Source of the DNA: Eubacteriales bacterium
GTDB lineage: Bacteria; Bacillota; Clostridia; Christensenellales; CAG-138
Direction of reading: 5' to 3'
NCBI GenBank assembly: GCA_021373115.1
Contig: JAJFTI010000007.1
Span: 33,818 to 97,817 of the forward strand
Length of the DNA stretch: 64,000 nucleotides
The notes under the pieces are model-generated. The model was not told the origin of the DNA. It made no database searches and worked only from the letters and a program-made list of their open reading frames with translations. The position numbers and the translations under genes were made by a program. Position 1 is the stretch's first letter, and the number at the start of each line of letters is the position of its first letter. Positions 1 to 7,299 of the stretch are shown here, piece by piece.

Positions 1-174
1 CAGCGCGATGCAAAGAATCAGCGCGAGCTTCGCCGTCGGGTTGAACTGTCCCGTTTCGATGGAGCTGATCGTGTTACGCGAAACGCCAATCAGCTCCGCA
101 AGGTCGCCCTGCGAGAGATTCTTCTCCGCGCGGGCAACCTTCAACCGGTTTTTCAGCGTCAGTTCGTTGTTCAT
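1..174 (-). CDS. Xre/Cro-type helix-turn-helix regulator (partial, cut by left edge)
   Basis: The first 58 residues of a small DNA-binding protein are present; the end lies outside the window. The sequence has the form of a compact Xre/YgzD-type HTH: LSQGDLAELIGVSRNTIS followed by SIETGQFNPT, with the usual Q, R and E positions. Proteins of this type are usually about 65-70 residues and consist of little but the HTH. The ATG overlaps the stop of the upstream membrane protein gene as ATGA, so the two are probably translationally coupled and share one promoter. A likely role, by inference, is repression of that shared promoter, which has an inverted repeat at its start site. Confident as an HTH regulator; target unknown. 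Confidence 0.85.
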   Translation of the reverse strand, partial: MNNELTLKNRLKVARAEKNLSQGDLAELIGVSRNTISSIETGQFNPTAKLALILCIAL

Positions 175-491
175 ACGTTCCCATGCAACGTCTTCAGGAC
201 GTAGGTGGCGAGGAAGCAAACAGCGGCGATCGCCGCACACACCGTTGTAACGAGATACGACTTCTTTTTCGTCACGCGGTATTTACCGAATGCTTCCGCT
301 CCGAAGAATGCCCAGAACAGCGTAAACGGTACGTAGTTGCTCTGATTCGTAAAAAGATTGAACACCACAATCCCTGCAAACAACACGCTGAATGCGACGT
401 AGCCGATCTTTCGGCCATACTGCTCCGCGTAGACCTGTCCTTCGTCCTCCTTCTGCGCGCGGCTTGCCTGCAACACTTCTTTCTTATTCAT
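171..491 (-). CDS. Small membrane protein, DUF6442-like, partner of HTH regulator
   Basis: 106 residues starting MNKKEVLQASRAQ. A charged N-terminal third (EKEDEGQ-like stretch) is followed by two hydrophobic helices at about residues 30-48 and 55-70, then a third near 83-100. Small proteins of this layout, often called DUF6442, commonly sit just before Xre-type regulators in Clostridia; the biochemical function is not known. I chose the ATG at 491 because GAGAGGG lies about 10 bases upstream. A longer frame starting at 602 would run through the promoter. A possible role is as membrane partner of the regulator, but nothing in the sequence proves this. Confidence 0.8.
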   Translation of the reverse strand: MNKKEVLQASRAQKEDEGQVYAEQYGRKIGYVAFSVLFAGIVVFNLFTNQSNYVPFTLFWAFFGAEAFGKYRVTKKKSYLVTTVCAAIAAVCFLATYVLKTLHGNV

Positions 492-530
492 CTGCGATAA
501 AAACCCTCTCTGCAAAGTATCTTGTGTATT

Positions 531-550
531 CTGACAAGTTTTATTGTCAG
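531..550. promoter_or_regulatory. Candidate operator at the transcription start
   Basis: A perfect inverted repeat, CTGACAA-N6-TTGTCAG, sits where transcription from the adjacent promoter should begin. The half-site TTGTCA recurs at 578-583, across the -35. The placement fits repression by the co-transcribed Xre protein, but binding is inferred. Confidence 0.5.
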
Positions 551-555
551 TACGT

Positions 556-584
556 AGTATATCGCCGCCAAGTATACTTGTCAA
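556..584 (-). promoter_or_regulatory. Sigma-A promoter of the DUF6442/HTH pair
   Basis: On the minus strand TTGACA (579-584) is separated by exactly 17 bases from TATACT (556-561), an almost perfect housekeeping promoter. A 10-base palindrome, AAGTATACTT (570-579), fills the upstream part of the spacer and touches the -35. Confidence 0.8.
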
Positions 585-616
585 GAAGATTGTTTTTTTC
601 ATTAATTACTGCAAAC

Positions 617-650
617 AGAACCCCCTCATCGTTCTCGACAAGGGGGTTCT
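617..650. terminator. Hairpin downstream of the SDR gene
   Basis: A perfect 10-bp stem, AGAACCCCCT / AGGGGGTTCT, with a 14-base loop lies between the minus-strand SDR gene and the next promoter. There is no clear U-tract on either strand, so it may be an RNA 3'-end structure rather than an efficient intrinsic terminator. Confidence 0.45.
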
Positions 651-680
651 ATGTTCATGCGTTCACGGTTTGATTCGGCG

Positions 681-1694
681 TTACTCGCCCTTCATGTCGA
701 TGACCTTGGCTTTTTTCTCGATGACCTCCATGCTTAGCGTTACCGATTCGCCAATGGCGGCCTCGATGTCGTCGTCCGTCACGCCCAGCGGCATGCAGGC
801 TTCGGCGCGGTCGATGAAGAGGTTCTTCGTCTGCAGATCGACAAACTTCTCCATCAAGAGACCGCCCTCCGTACCCGCGGAGCGCTGCTTTTTCTCGATC
901 TGTTTCGCGCCTGCGGCAAACAGCCAAGTCGGAATGGTGATGATCTTCTTGTTCGGCGTGCCCATATAGCGGTGCATGACAAAGATCATTTCCTTCCAGG
1001 TCATGTTGAACCAGCCGACCGGGTACGCGTTTGCGCCGTGGCCGCGCTCCAGCGCGCCCGCGAACGCCTCGCCGACCTGGCGAACGGTGACCATTGTCGT
1101 GCCGCCGCGCGGGTAGAGCACCGCGCCCTTCATACCTTTGATCATCTCGACGAGGAACACCCAAACAGGTTTGCGCCCCTTCTGCGCGCCGAAAATATAC
1201 GGCAGCTCCAGAACGGAAACGTCGAAGTGCTCGTCCGCAAACGAGAACGCCATGGTTTCCTGGTCGAGACGGCTGCGAATGTAGGGATGCCAGCGGTTTA
1301 GTTCCATCTCCGGCCACTTCTTGGCAAAGTGGGAGAAGTATGAGCCCGCGATCACCGCGTGTTTGACGCCGCTCTCTTTGGCGAGTCGCAGAAAGCGCTC
1401 CAGCGGCGTGATGTTGTACTTTTTAAAGAAGTCATAAATGGGCGACGGGCCTTCAATCCGCTCGTCCACCCCCGCGGCAAAGACGAACCCATCCATGCCT
1501 TTGAAGAGGGATTTGAGCTCCTCGTCCGTCATGTCGTTGCTATTTTTGAGTGTCAAGGTCATTTCGGGCGGCAGCAGCGCGCCTTCGGGAAGCGGCGGCA
1601 GCGCAATGGAATGGACACTGTGTCCGCGTGAAATCAGCTCGCGCGCAGCCTGACTGCCGAGTAAACCCGTTCCGCCGATCATGAGAACCTTCAT
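681..1694 (-). CDS. NAD(P)-binding SDR-fold epimerase/dehydratase family protein
   Basis: 337 residues. The N-terminus MKVLMIGGTGLLGSQ carries the GGxGxxG dinucleotide-binding motif of extended/atypical short-chain dehydrogenases, followed by the alternating Rossmann pattern and the FVFAAGVDERI segment that corresponds to the end of beta-4. The C-terminal half is variable, with a WFNMTWKEM segment and a lysine-rich tail. Substrate cannot be read from the sequence. The ATG at 1694 is preceded by AGGAGGTG at ideal spacing; an upstream in-frame start at 1727 lies in the promoter and is rejected. It stands alone between a promoter and a hairpin, so it is probably monocistronic. Confidence 0.8.
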   Translation of the reverse strand: MKVLMIGGTGLLGSQAARELISRGHSVHSIALPPLPEGALLPPEMTLTLKNSNDMTDEELKSLFKGMDGFVFAAGVDERIEGPSPIYDFFKKYNITPLERFLRLAKESGVKHAVIAGSYFSHFAKKWPEMELNRWHPYIRSRLDQETMAFSFADEHFDVSVLELPYIFGAQKGRKPVWVFLVEMIKGMKGAVLYPRGGTTMVTVRQVGEAFAGALERGHGANAYPVGWFNMTWKEMIFVMHRYMGTPNKKIITIPTWLFAAGAKQIEKKQRSAGTEGGLLMEKFVDLQTKNLFIDRAEACMPLGVTDDDIEAAIGESVTLSMEVIEKKAKVIDMKGE

Positions 1695-1725
1695 ATCGAC
1701 ACCTCCTGTTTTATTCTGTAGATTC

Positions 1726-1734
1726 ATTATAACA
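1726..1734 (-). promoter_or_regulatory. Extended -10 promoter of the SDR gene
   Basis: TGTTATAAT on the minus strand: a consensus TATAAT with an upstream TGn. No good -35 is visible, which is common for extended -10 promoters. Confidence 0.55.
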
Positions 1735-1827
1735 GGAATTCACCGTTTCACAGCTACAAGATCACAAATACAACAATAAAGCGTAACAAGCAACTGCGCT
1801 GCACACTGGAAAGGACAGGGGAAACAA

Positions 1828-1836
1828 TGGTACAAT
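1828..1836 (+). promoter_or_regulatory. Possible extended -10 promoter of the redox cassette
   Basis: TGGTACAAT about 55 bases before the EetA-like gene. The -35 region is poor, so this is tentative. The rest of the 1695-1889 gap shows nothing else. Confidence 0.35.
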
Positions 1837-1889
1837 ATCCTTATTCGTATTGCACCCTCGAAATCCGCTGAAAGGAGACCCTGCGCGCC

Positions 1890-2264
1890 TTGAAGAAACG
1901 GGATTGGATTATTCTCGCAAGCGTGCTGCTGCTCGCGCTCTTGGCGTTTACCGCATCAAAGTTGCTTGCGCCGGCATCGCCCAGCGCTACGGTCACCGTC
2001 TTTGTCGGCGGAACGCAATACCGGCAGGTGCGCGCGGACGAGTACCAGACGATCACGATCGACCAGGGCGGCGGCCGGAGAAATGTCGTCGTCATCGATG
2101 AAAACGGCGTGCGGATGGGATTTTCCACCTGCAAAAACCAGATCTGCGTGCACCACGCGGTCATCGACCCGAACAATTCGGACAAACTCTTGCTGGACAA
2201 CTGGATCGTCTGCCTGCCAAACGGCGTGACGGTCGAGGTTACGCCCGCCGGGGAGGAACCATGA
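1890..2264 (+). CDS. eetA: NusG domain II-containing protein, EetA-like
   Basis: 124 residues: one N-terminal membrane helix (about 7-25) and an extracytoplasmic beta-rich NusG-II-type domain, with the family segment NQICVHHAVI near residues 85-95. Proteins of this family are known from the flavin-based extracellular electron-transfer locus of Listeria (EetA), where they pair with EetB; the exact activity is unproven. Starts at TTG, with AAAGGAG 12 bases upstream. The stop overlaps the start of the next gene (ATGA), so the pair is coupled. The symbol rests on family and gene order, not on tested function. Confidence 0.75.
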   Translation: MKKRDWIILASVLLLALLAFTASKLLAPASPSATVTVFVGGTQYRQVRADEYQTITIDQGGGRRNVVVIDENGVRMGFSTCKNQICVHHAVIDPNNSDKLLLDNWIVCLPNGVTVEVTPAGEEP

Positions 2265-2815
2265 ACACACGCTGGAATGCATCCGCCATTGCGAAGCTCG
2301 GCCTGCTCACCGCCGTTGCGCTCGTGCTCGGATACTTTGAGCACCTGCTGCCGGTTACGGGCATTCCCGGCGTCAAGCTCGGCCTGGCGAACACGGTGCT
2401 GCTCTACGCGCTGTATCTATTGGACGTCCCCAGCGCGATTCTTCTCATGATTCTCAAGGTGGGCTTAAGCGGCCTGCTCTTTGGCGGCGTCGCCGCAATG
2501 CTCTATAGTTTCGCGGGCGGTGTGGCCAGCCTGCTCGTTATGATCCTCGCGCGGCGGGCAAAAGGGCTCAGCGTAATTGGCGTAAGCATCCTCGGCGCGA
2601 CGGCGCACAATGTGGCGCAGCTTATCGTCGCCTGTTTCGTTGTGGAAACGCGCGCGATCCTCGCCTACCTGCCGGTTCTGCTGCTTGCCGCGGCGGTCAC
2701 CGGCATACTCACCGGGCTGATCGCGCGGTATACCTTCCGCGGACTGAACCCGAAAGCGGTCAAGGCGCCGGAGCCCACCCGAAAAAAGAAACCGGAAAAG
2801 CGGAGTCCATCTTGA
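2261..2815 (+). CDS. eetB: Gx transporter family membrane protein (Hpre_diP_synt_I), EetB-like
   Basis: 184 residues, about five hydrophobic helices and a basic tail rich in Lys, Arg and Pro. The N-terminal GLANTVLLYALYLLD-type segment is typical of the family once named heptaprenyl diphosphate synthase component I (PF07456), now regarded as an S-component-like membrane protein. In Listeria the homologue EetB accompanies EetA in the flavin electron-transfer locus. It overlaps both neighbours, by 4 bases on each side, showing an EetA-EetB-ApbE transcription unit. Confidence 0.75.
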   Translation: MNTRWNASAIAKLGLLTAVALVLGYFEHLLPVTGIPGVKLGLANTVLLYALYLLDVPSAILLMILKVGLSGLLFGGVAAMLYSFAGGVASLLVMILARRAKGLSVIGVSILGATAHNVAQLIVACFVVETRAILAYLPVLLLAAAVTGILTGLIARYTFRGLNPKAVKAPEPTRKKKPEKRSPS

Positions 2816-3924
2816 TAAAAACGCAAAAAAATGGAATAATGCCTACAGGCGTGTTTACACCCGCGCGCACGACGCGGCGGGTCATTCCGGGTCGAATCGC
2901 GGCGATGGTTGCGACCCTTCTGCTGCTCGCCTCGTTCTTTGGTTGCGTAAGCCGGCCTGCCGAGCCCAAACGTTACGAACGGGTATTTCTGGACGTATTC
3001 GACACCGTTACCACGGTGATCCTGTACGATACCGGCGAGCGGAGCGCAGGCGAGCGATTCGACCAGCTGCATGCACTGCTGCTGGAGTACCACCGGCTCT
3101 ACGACATCTACAACGCTTACGACGGCCTGAACAACCTCTATACCGTCAATCAAAACGCGGGGAAATCCCCCGTTGCGGTGGACGAGCGTATTCTCGGCCT
3201 GATCGACTACGCAAAAGAGATGGACGTGCTGACGGACGGACGCATGAACATCGCCATGGGCGGCGTGCTCGATCTCTGGCTGCAATATCGCGAGGCGGGC
3301 CTGAACGATCCCGGCAGCGCCGCGCTTCCGCCAATGGCGGAGCTGGAAGCGGCAAACGCGCATTCGAAACCCGGCAGCATCGTCGTGGATCGCGCTGCGG
3401 GTACGCTTTCCATTACCGACGCGCAAACGCAAATCGACGTTGGCGCAATCGGCAAGGGCTACGCTGCGCAGAAGGCGACGGAAGCGATGGAGCAAAGCGG
3501 CGTAACCTCGATGCTTCTCAGCATCGGCGGCAACGTCTGCTCCATCGGTACGCGACCCGACGGCACGCCCTGGCAGGTTGGCATTCAGGATCCGTATTCG
3601 GACGGAAATCTCTGCGTTGTGCAGGTTTCCGGCCGGAGCGTGGTAACGAGCGGCACCTACGAGCGGTTCTACACCGTGGACGGCAAGCGCTACCACCACA
3701 TCATCGATCCGGAAACGCTGCTGCCCTCGACGTATTACGATTCCATCACGGTCATTTCGGACGATTCCGCGCTGGCAGATGCGCTGACCACGGGGCTGTT
3801 CTGCCTGCCGCTTACACAGGGGCAGGCGCTCGTCGCCTCACTCGACGGCGTGGAAGCTCTCTGGGTTCTGCCGGACGGAACGCAGGCGCAGTCGAACGGA
3901 TTCTCCGCTTATTTGGTTCCATAA
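2812..3924 (+). CDS. apbE: FAD:protein FMN transferase (ApbE family) lipoprotein
   Basis: 370 residues. ApbE proteins move FMN from FAD onto a Ser/Thr of secreted redox proteins. A hydrophobic segment at about 31-45 ends in ASFFGC, a lipobox, so the enzyme should sit on the outside of the membrane. Family motifs follow: DVFDTVTTV, NxxxxS-type stretch, DVGAIGKGYA (the conserved D-x-G-G/A-I-x-K-G-Y) and SIGGNV. The start is a TTG inside the stop of the preceding gene; an ATG at 2839 is an alternative. With EetA/EetB it resembles the FmnB module of flavin electron transfer. No substrate with a flavinylation motif is visible in this window. Confidence 0.9.
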   Translation: MIKTQKNGIMPTGVFTPARTTRRVIPGRIAAMVATLLLLASFFGCVSRPAEPKRYERVFLDVFDTVTTVILYDTGERSAGERFDQLHALLLEYHRLYDIYNAYDGLNNLYTVNQNAGKSPVAVDERILGLIDYAKEMDVLTDGRMNIAMGGVLDLWLQYREAGLNDPGSAALPPMAELEAANAHSKPGSIVVDRAAGTLSITDAQTQIDVGAIGKGYAAQKATEAMEQSGVTSMLLSIGGNVCSIGTRPDGTPWQVGIQDPYSDGNLCVVQVSGRSVVTSGTYERFYTVDGKRYHHIIDPETLLPSTYYDSITVISDDSALADALTTGLFCLPLTQGQALVASLDGVEALWVLPDGTQAQSNGFSAYLVP

Positions 3925-3968
3925 ACAATCGATCTCGATCGAGCAGCACACGAAAGGGGCAAACACGC

Positions 3969-6041
3969 ATGTATTGCACGCGAAAAGTCAGCAACGATAT
4001 CACCTGGGTTGGCGGAAACGACCGGCGCCTCGCCATGTTTGAGGGCGTCTATTCCATTCCGAACGGCGTTTCCTACAACTCGTATCTCATATTGGACGAA
4101 CAGACCATTCTGTTCGACACCGTGGACAAGGCCATTGGCCGGCTGTTTTTCGAGAATGTCGCGCATACGCTGGACGGGCGCAAGCTGGATTATGTCGTTG
4201 TCCAGCATATGGAGCCGGATCACTCGGCCACGCTCATGGACCTGCTCTGCCGCTACACGGAGACGAAGGTCGTCTGCACGAAAAAGACAAGCGAGATGAT
4301 CGTTCAGTTCTTTGGCATGGACGTTTCCGACCGCGCGGTCATCGTGAAGGAAAACGACACGCTCTCCACCGGCAGGCACGAGTTCCAATTTATCACGGCG
4401 CCCATGGTGCACTGGCCGGAGGTCATGTTTACCTACGACAAGACCGACAAGGTTCTCTTTTCGGCGGACGCGTTCGGCACATTCAACGCGCTCAACGGCG
4501 CGCTCTTTGCCGACGAGCTGGATTTTTATAACACGCTCATCGGCGAGGCGCGGCGCTACTACGCCAACATCATCGGCAAATACGGTCCGCAGGTGCAGGC
4601 CGCGCTGAAAAAGGTCGCCGCGCTGGACATAAAGACCATCTGCCCGCTGCACGGCCCCGTGCATCGCAGGGACTTTTCCGCGTACATCGAAAAATACCAG
4701 CGCTGGAGCACCTACGAGCCGGAGGAAACGGGCGTTATGCTCGCCTATGCTTCCATCTACGGAAACACGGAAAACGCGGCGGAAATCCTCGCCTGCCGCC
4801 TGCGCGAAAAAGGCATTACGGTGGAGCTCTTCGACGTATCGGTCGTGCCCATGAGCCAGATTGTCGCGGCGGCGTTCCGTTACAGCCACCTGGTTTTTGC
4901 TTCGGCCACCTATAATGCCGGCGTGTTCATCACGATGGAAGAGCTGATCCACGACCTCGTGCTGCATAACATTCAGAACCGCACGCTTGCGTTCCTGGAA
5001 AACGGTTCCTGGGCGCCCGCGAGCGGCAAACTCATGCGCGAAACGCTCGCCCCGCTCAAAGACATGACCGTTCTGGAACAGACGGTGAGCCTGCGCTCCT
5101 CGCTCAAGGAAAACCAGCTCGGCGAAATCGACGCGCTGGCGGATGCGATTGCCGGAACGATGACCCTGCCGGAGAACGCCTCCGTTCCCACCGGCGAACT
5201 GAACAACGCGGCGCTCTTCGCCATCAGCTACGGCCTGTTCGTGCTCACCGCGAAAGATGGCGAGCGGGACAACGGCTGCATTGTCAATACGGTCATTCAA
5301 GTTACGAGCACGCCGAAACGCATCGCTTTTGCGGTCAACAAGGAGAACCTCACGCACGACATGGTCCTGAAGACCGGCGTGTGCAACATCTCCATTCTCA
5401 GCGAAAACGCGCCGTTTTCGCTCTTTGAACGTTTCGGCCTGCAAAGCGGCAAGCAGACGGATAAATTTGCCGGGTTCGAAGCCTATGCGCGCAGCGTCAA
5501 CGGAGTCGCTTACGTAACCCAGGGGGTCAACGCCCTGCTCAGTGGAAGAATCGTTTCCACCGAGGACTGCGGAACGCATACGCTCTTTGTCGCCGATCTG
5601 ACCGAGGCGAAAAAGCTCTCCGCCGAACCTTCCGTCACCTACGAATACTACCGCAAGAACATCAAGCCGAAATCCGCCGAAACAAAAAAGAAGGGCTGGC
5701 TCTGCACGGTCTGCGGCTATGTTTACGAAGGCGAAGAGCTTCCGCCGGACTATATCTGCCCCGTCTGCAAGCACGGCGCGGAGGTGTTCGTGCCCCTCGG
5801 CTCCGCCCCCGACGGAAAGGCGCCGGAAGCGCCGAAGCAGCAGTCCGCTGCGGTGGAAGATCCCAAGCAGCCGTCTACGACGCCGGAAGCCCCGAAAGCG
5901 GAATCCAAGCCGGAACCGGAACATAAGAAGGGCTTCGTCTGCGGGGTCTGCGGGTATGTGCTGGAAAGCGACACGCTGCCGCCGGATTTCATCTGCCCCG
6001 TCTGCAAGCACGGCGCGGAGGTCTTCACGCCGCTGGAATAA
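3969..6041 (+). CDS. Multidomain flavodiiron protein with flavin-reductase domain and two rubredoxins
   Basis: 690 residues. Domain order: metallo-beta-lactamase-like diiron domain (1-250), flavodoxin domain (255-400, SIYGNTENA FMN loop), flavin-reductase-like domain (about 410-560), rubredoxin 1 (577-612), a Pro/Glu/Lys linker and rubredoxin 2 (653-690). All diiron ligands are visible: H80-x-E82-x-D84-H85, H148, D167 and H228. Each rubredoxin has two CxxCG/CPxC pairs. Flavodiiron proteins reduce O2 to water or NO to N2O in the cytoplasm of anaerobes. Here the built-in electron-transfer domains should replace separate partners. The ATG at 3969 has AAAGGGG upstream; a longer in-frame reading back to 2943 overlaps ApbE and is rejected. 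It follows ApbE by 44 bases and is probably co-transcribed. Confidence 0.95.
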   Translation: MYCTRKVSNDITWVGGNDRRLAMFEGVYSIPNGVSYNSYLILDEQTILFDTVDKAIGRLFFENVAHTLDGRKLDYVVVQHMEPDHSATLMDLLCRYTETKVVCTKKTSEMIVQFFGMDVSDRAVIVKENDTLSTGRHEFQFITAPMVHWPEVMFTYDKTDKVLFSADAFGTFNALNGALFADELDFYNTLIGEARRYYANIIGKYGPQVQAALKKVAALDIKTICPLHGPVHRRDFSAYIEKYQRWSTYEPEETGVMLAYASIYGNTENAAEILACRLREKGITVELFDVSVVPMSQIVAAAFRYSHLVFASATYNAGVFITMEELIHDLVLHNIQNRTLAFLENGSWAPASGKLMRETLAPLKDMTVLEQTVSLRSSLKENQLGEIDALADAIAGTMTLPENASVPTGELNNAALFAISYGLFVLTAKDGERDNGCIVNTVIQVTSTPKRIAFAVNKENLTHDMVLKTGVCNISILSENAPFSLFERFGLQSGKQTDKFAGFEAYARSVNGVAYVTQGVNALLSGRIVSTEDCGTHTLFVADLTEAKKLSAEPSVTYEYYRKNIKPKSAETKKKGWLCTVCGYVYEGEELPPDYICPVCKHGAEVFVPLGSAPDGKAPEAPKQQSAAVEDPKQPSTTPEAPKAESKPEPEHKKGFVCGVCGYVLESDTLPPDFICPVCKHGAEVFTPLE

Positions 6042-6064
6042 CGTTATTCGCAAATCGCAGCCAC

Positions 6065-6093
6065 AAAGCGCTCCTCCAGGGGGCGCTTTTTTT
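6065..6093 (+). terminator. Intrinsic terminator of the redox cassette
   Basis: AAAGCGCTCC pairs with GGGGCGCTTT (one G-U), followed by seven T. It ends the plus-strand unit. Confidence 0.85.
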
Positions 6094-6097
6094 GCGC

Positions 6098-6125
6098 AAA
6101 AAACCCCGCGGACAAAGCCGCGGGG
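6098..6125 (-). terminator. Intrinsic terminator of ychF
   Basis: A perfect CCCCGCGG / CCGCGGGG stem with a 6-base loop is followed on the minus strand by six T. It lies back to back with the plus-strand terminator. Confidence 0.85.
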
Positions 6126-6159
6126 TTGATGCGCACTCGCGCACAAGATGAATTTTCGA

Positions 6160-7251
6160 TTAAACGTTGATTCGAAACAGCGTGACGTCCCCATCCTGCA
6201 TGACGTAATCCTTGCCCTCGCTGCGGATCAGGCCCTTTTCCTTGCAGGCGGCCATGGAGCCAAGCTCCTTGAGCGTCTCAAACGGCACAATCTCCGCGCG
6301 GATGAACCCGCGCTCAAAGTCCGTATGAATCTTGCCCGCGGCCTGCGGCGCTTTCGTTCCGCGCGTAATGGTCCACGCGCGAACCTCCTTCGGCCCACCG
6401 GTGAGGTAGCTGATCAATCCCAGCAAGCGATAGCAGGCTTTCACCAGCTGGTCGAGACCGGACTCTTTGATGCCGAGTTCCGCTAAAAACGCGCCCTTTT
6501 CGGCAGGATCCAATTCGGCAATCTCCTCTTCGAGCTTGCAGCAGATGGTCAGCGCCTCCGCCTTTTCCGCTTTGGCGATTTCGTAGAGCGCTTTCACGTG
6601 CGCGTTCGGCTCCTGGCCAATCTCGTCCTCGCGGACGTTGGCAACGTAGATGATGGGTTTACTCGTGAGCAGGAAGAAGCCGCGCAAGAGCTCCGCTTCC
6701 TCTTCCGTTAAGTCCAGACTGCGCGCGGGTTTTCCGCTCTCCAGAGCAGGCTGAATCCGCTCGAGCAGCGCCACCTCCGCGACGGTCTTTTTGTCCCCCG
6801 CCTTGAGGAGTTTGCGCGCGCGGTCGAGACGTTTTTCCACCGTCTCCATATCCGCAAAGATCAGCTCAAACGAGATGGTCTCCACATCCCGCGCGGGATT
6901 GACGCTGCCGTCCACATGGACGATGTTCTCGTCCTCAAAACAGCGGACGACGTGCACCACCGCGTCCACCTCGCGGATATGCGAGAGGAACTTGTTGCCC
7001 AGTCCCTCGCCCCGGCTTGCGCCGCGCACGAGCCCCGCGATGTCAACAAACTCAATCGTCGTCGGCGTGTACTTCTCGGGGTTATACATTTTGGCCAGCA
7101 CGTCCAGCCGTTCGTCCGGCACGGCGACCACGCCGACGTTCGGCTCGATTGTGCAGAACGGGTAGTTCGCGGCCTGCGCGCCCGCCTGCGTAATCGCGTT
7201 AAAGAGCGTGCTCTTGCCGACGTTCGGCAGGCCAATCACTCCAAGCTTCAT
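6160..7251 (-). CDS. ychF: Redox-regulated ATPase YchF (Obg-related)
   Basis: 363 residues, the normal length. G1 loop GLPNVGKST at residues 7-15, the FCTIEPNVG switch segment, G3 DIAGLV with the following RGASRGEGLGN, and the C-terminal TGS-like domain with RAWTITRGTKAPQAAG. YchF/OLA1 proteins prefer ATP to GTP and associate with ribosomes and the oxidative stress response. The ATG is preceded by AAGGAGG that directly follows a 12-bp inverted repeat. It is the last gene of a minus-strand run after glnS and gltX. Confidence 0.97.
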   Translation of the reverse strand: MKLGVIGLPNVGKSTLFNAITQAGAQAANYPFCTIEPNVGVVAVPDERLDVLAKMYNPEKYTPTTIEFVDIAGLVRGASRGEGLGNKFLSHIREVDAVVHVVRCFEDENIVHVDGSVNPARDVETISFELIFADMETVEKRLDRARKLLKAGDKKTVAEVALLERIQPALESGKPARSLDLTEEEAELLRGFFLLTSKPIIYVANVREDEIGQEPNAHVKALYEIAKAEKAEALTICCKLEEEIAELDPAEKGAFLAELGIKESGLDQLVKACYRLLGLISYLTGGPKEVRAWTITRGTKAPQAAGKIHTDFERGFIRAEIVPFETLKELGSMAACKEKGLIRSEGKDYVMQDGDVTLFRINV

Positions 7252-7264
7252 AAGAGACCTCCTT

Positions 7265-7290
7265 TTTCTTTTCTTTCAAAAGAAAAGAAA
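7265..7290. repeat. AT-rich palindromic element, copy A
   Basis: Perfect 12-bp arms, TTTCTTTTCTTT and AAAGAAAAGAAA, with a 2-base centre. It fills the gltX-ychF gap and ends at the ychF ribosome binding site. Shares a tail, CAAAAGAA, with copies C and D; copy B has a variant. Confidence 0.75.
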
Positions 7291-7299
7291 CAAAAGAAA

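Noticed and set aside
2943..3968. In-frame 342-codon extension of the flavodiiron protein
   Set aside because: It overlaps ApbE in another frame, is Arg-rich, and a good ATG with AAAGGGG lies at 3969.
3909..6194. Long antisense reading frame (761 codons) opposite the flavodiiron gene
   Set aside because: It mirrors the codon use of a clearly real gene with all diiron ligands; it has no recognisable domain and no ribosome binding site.
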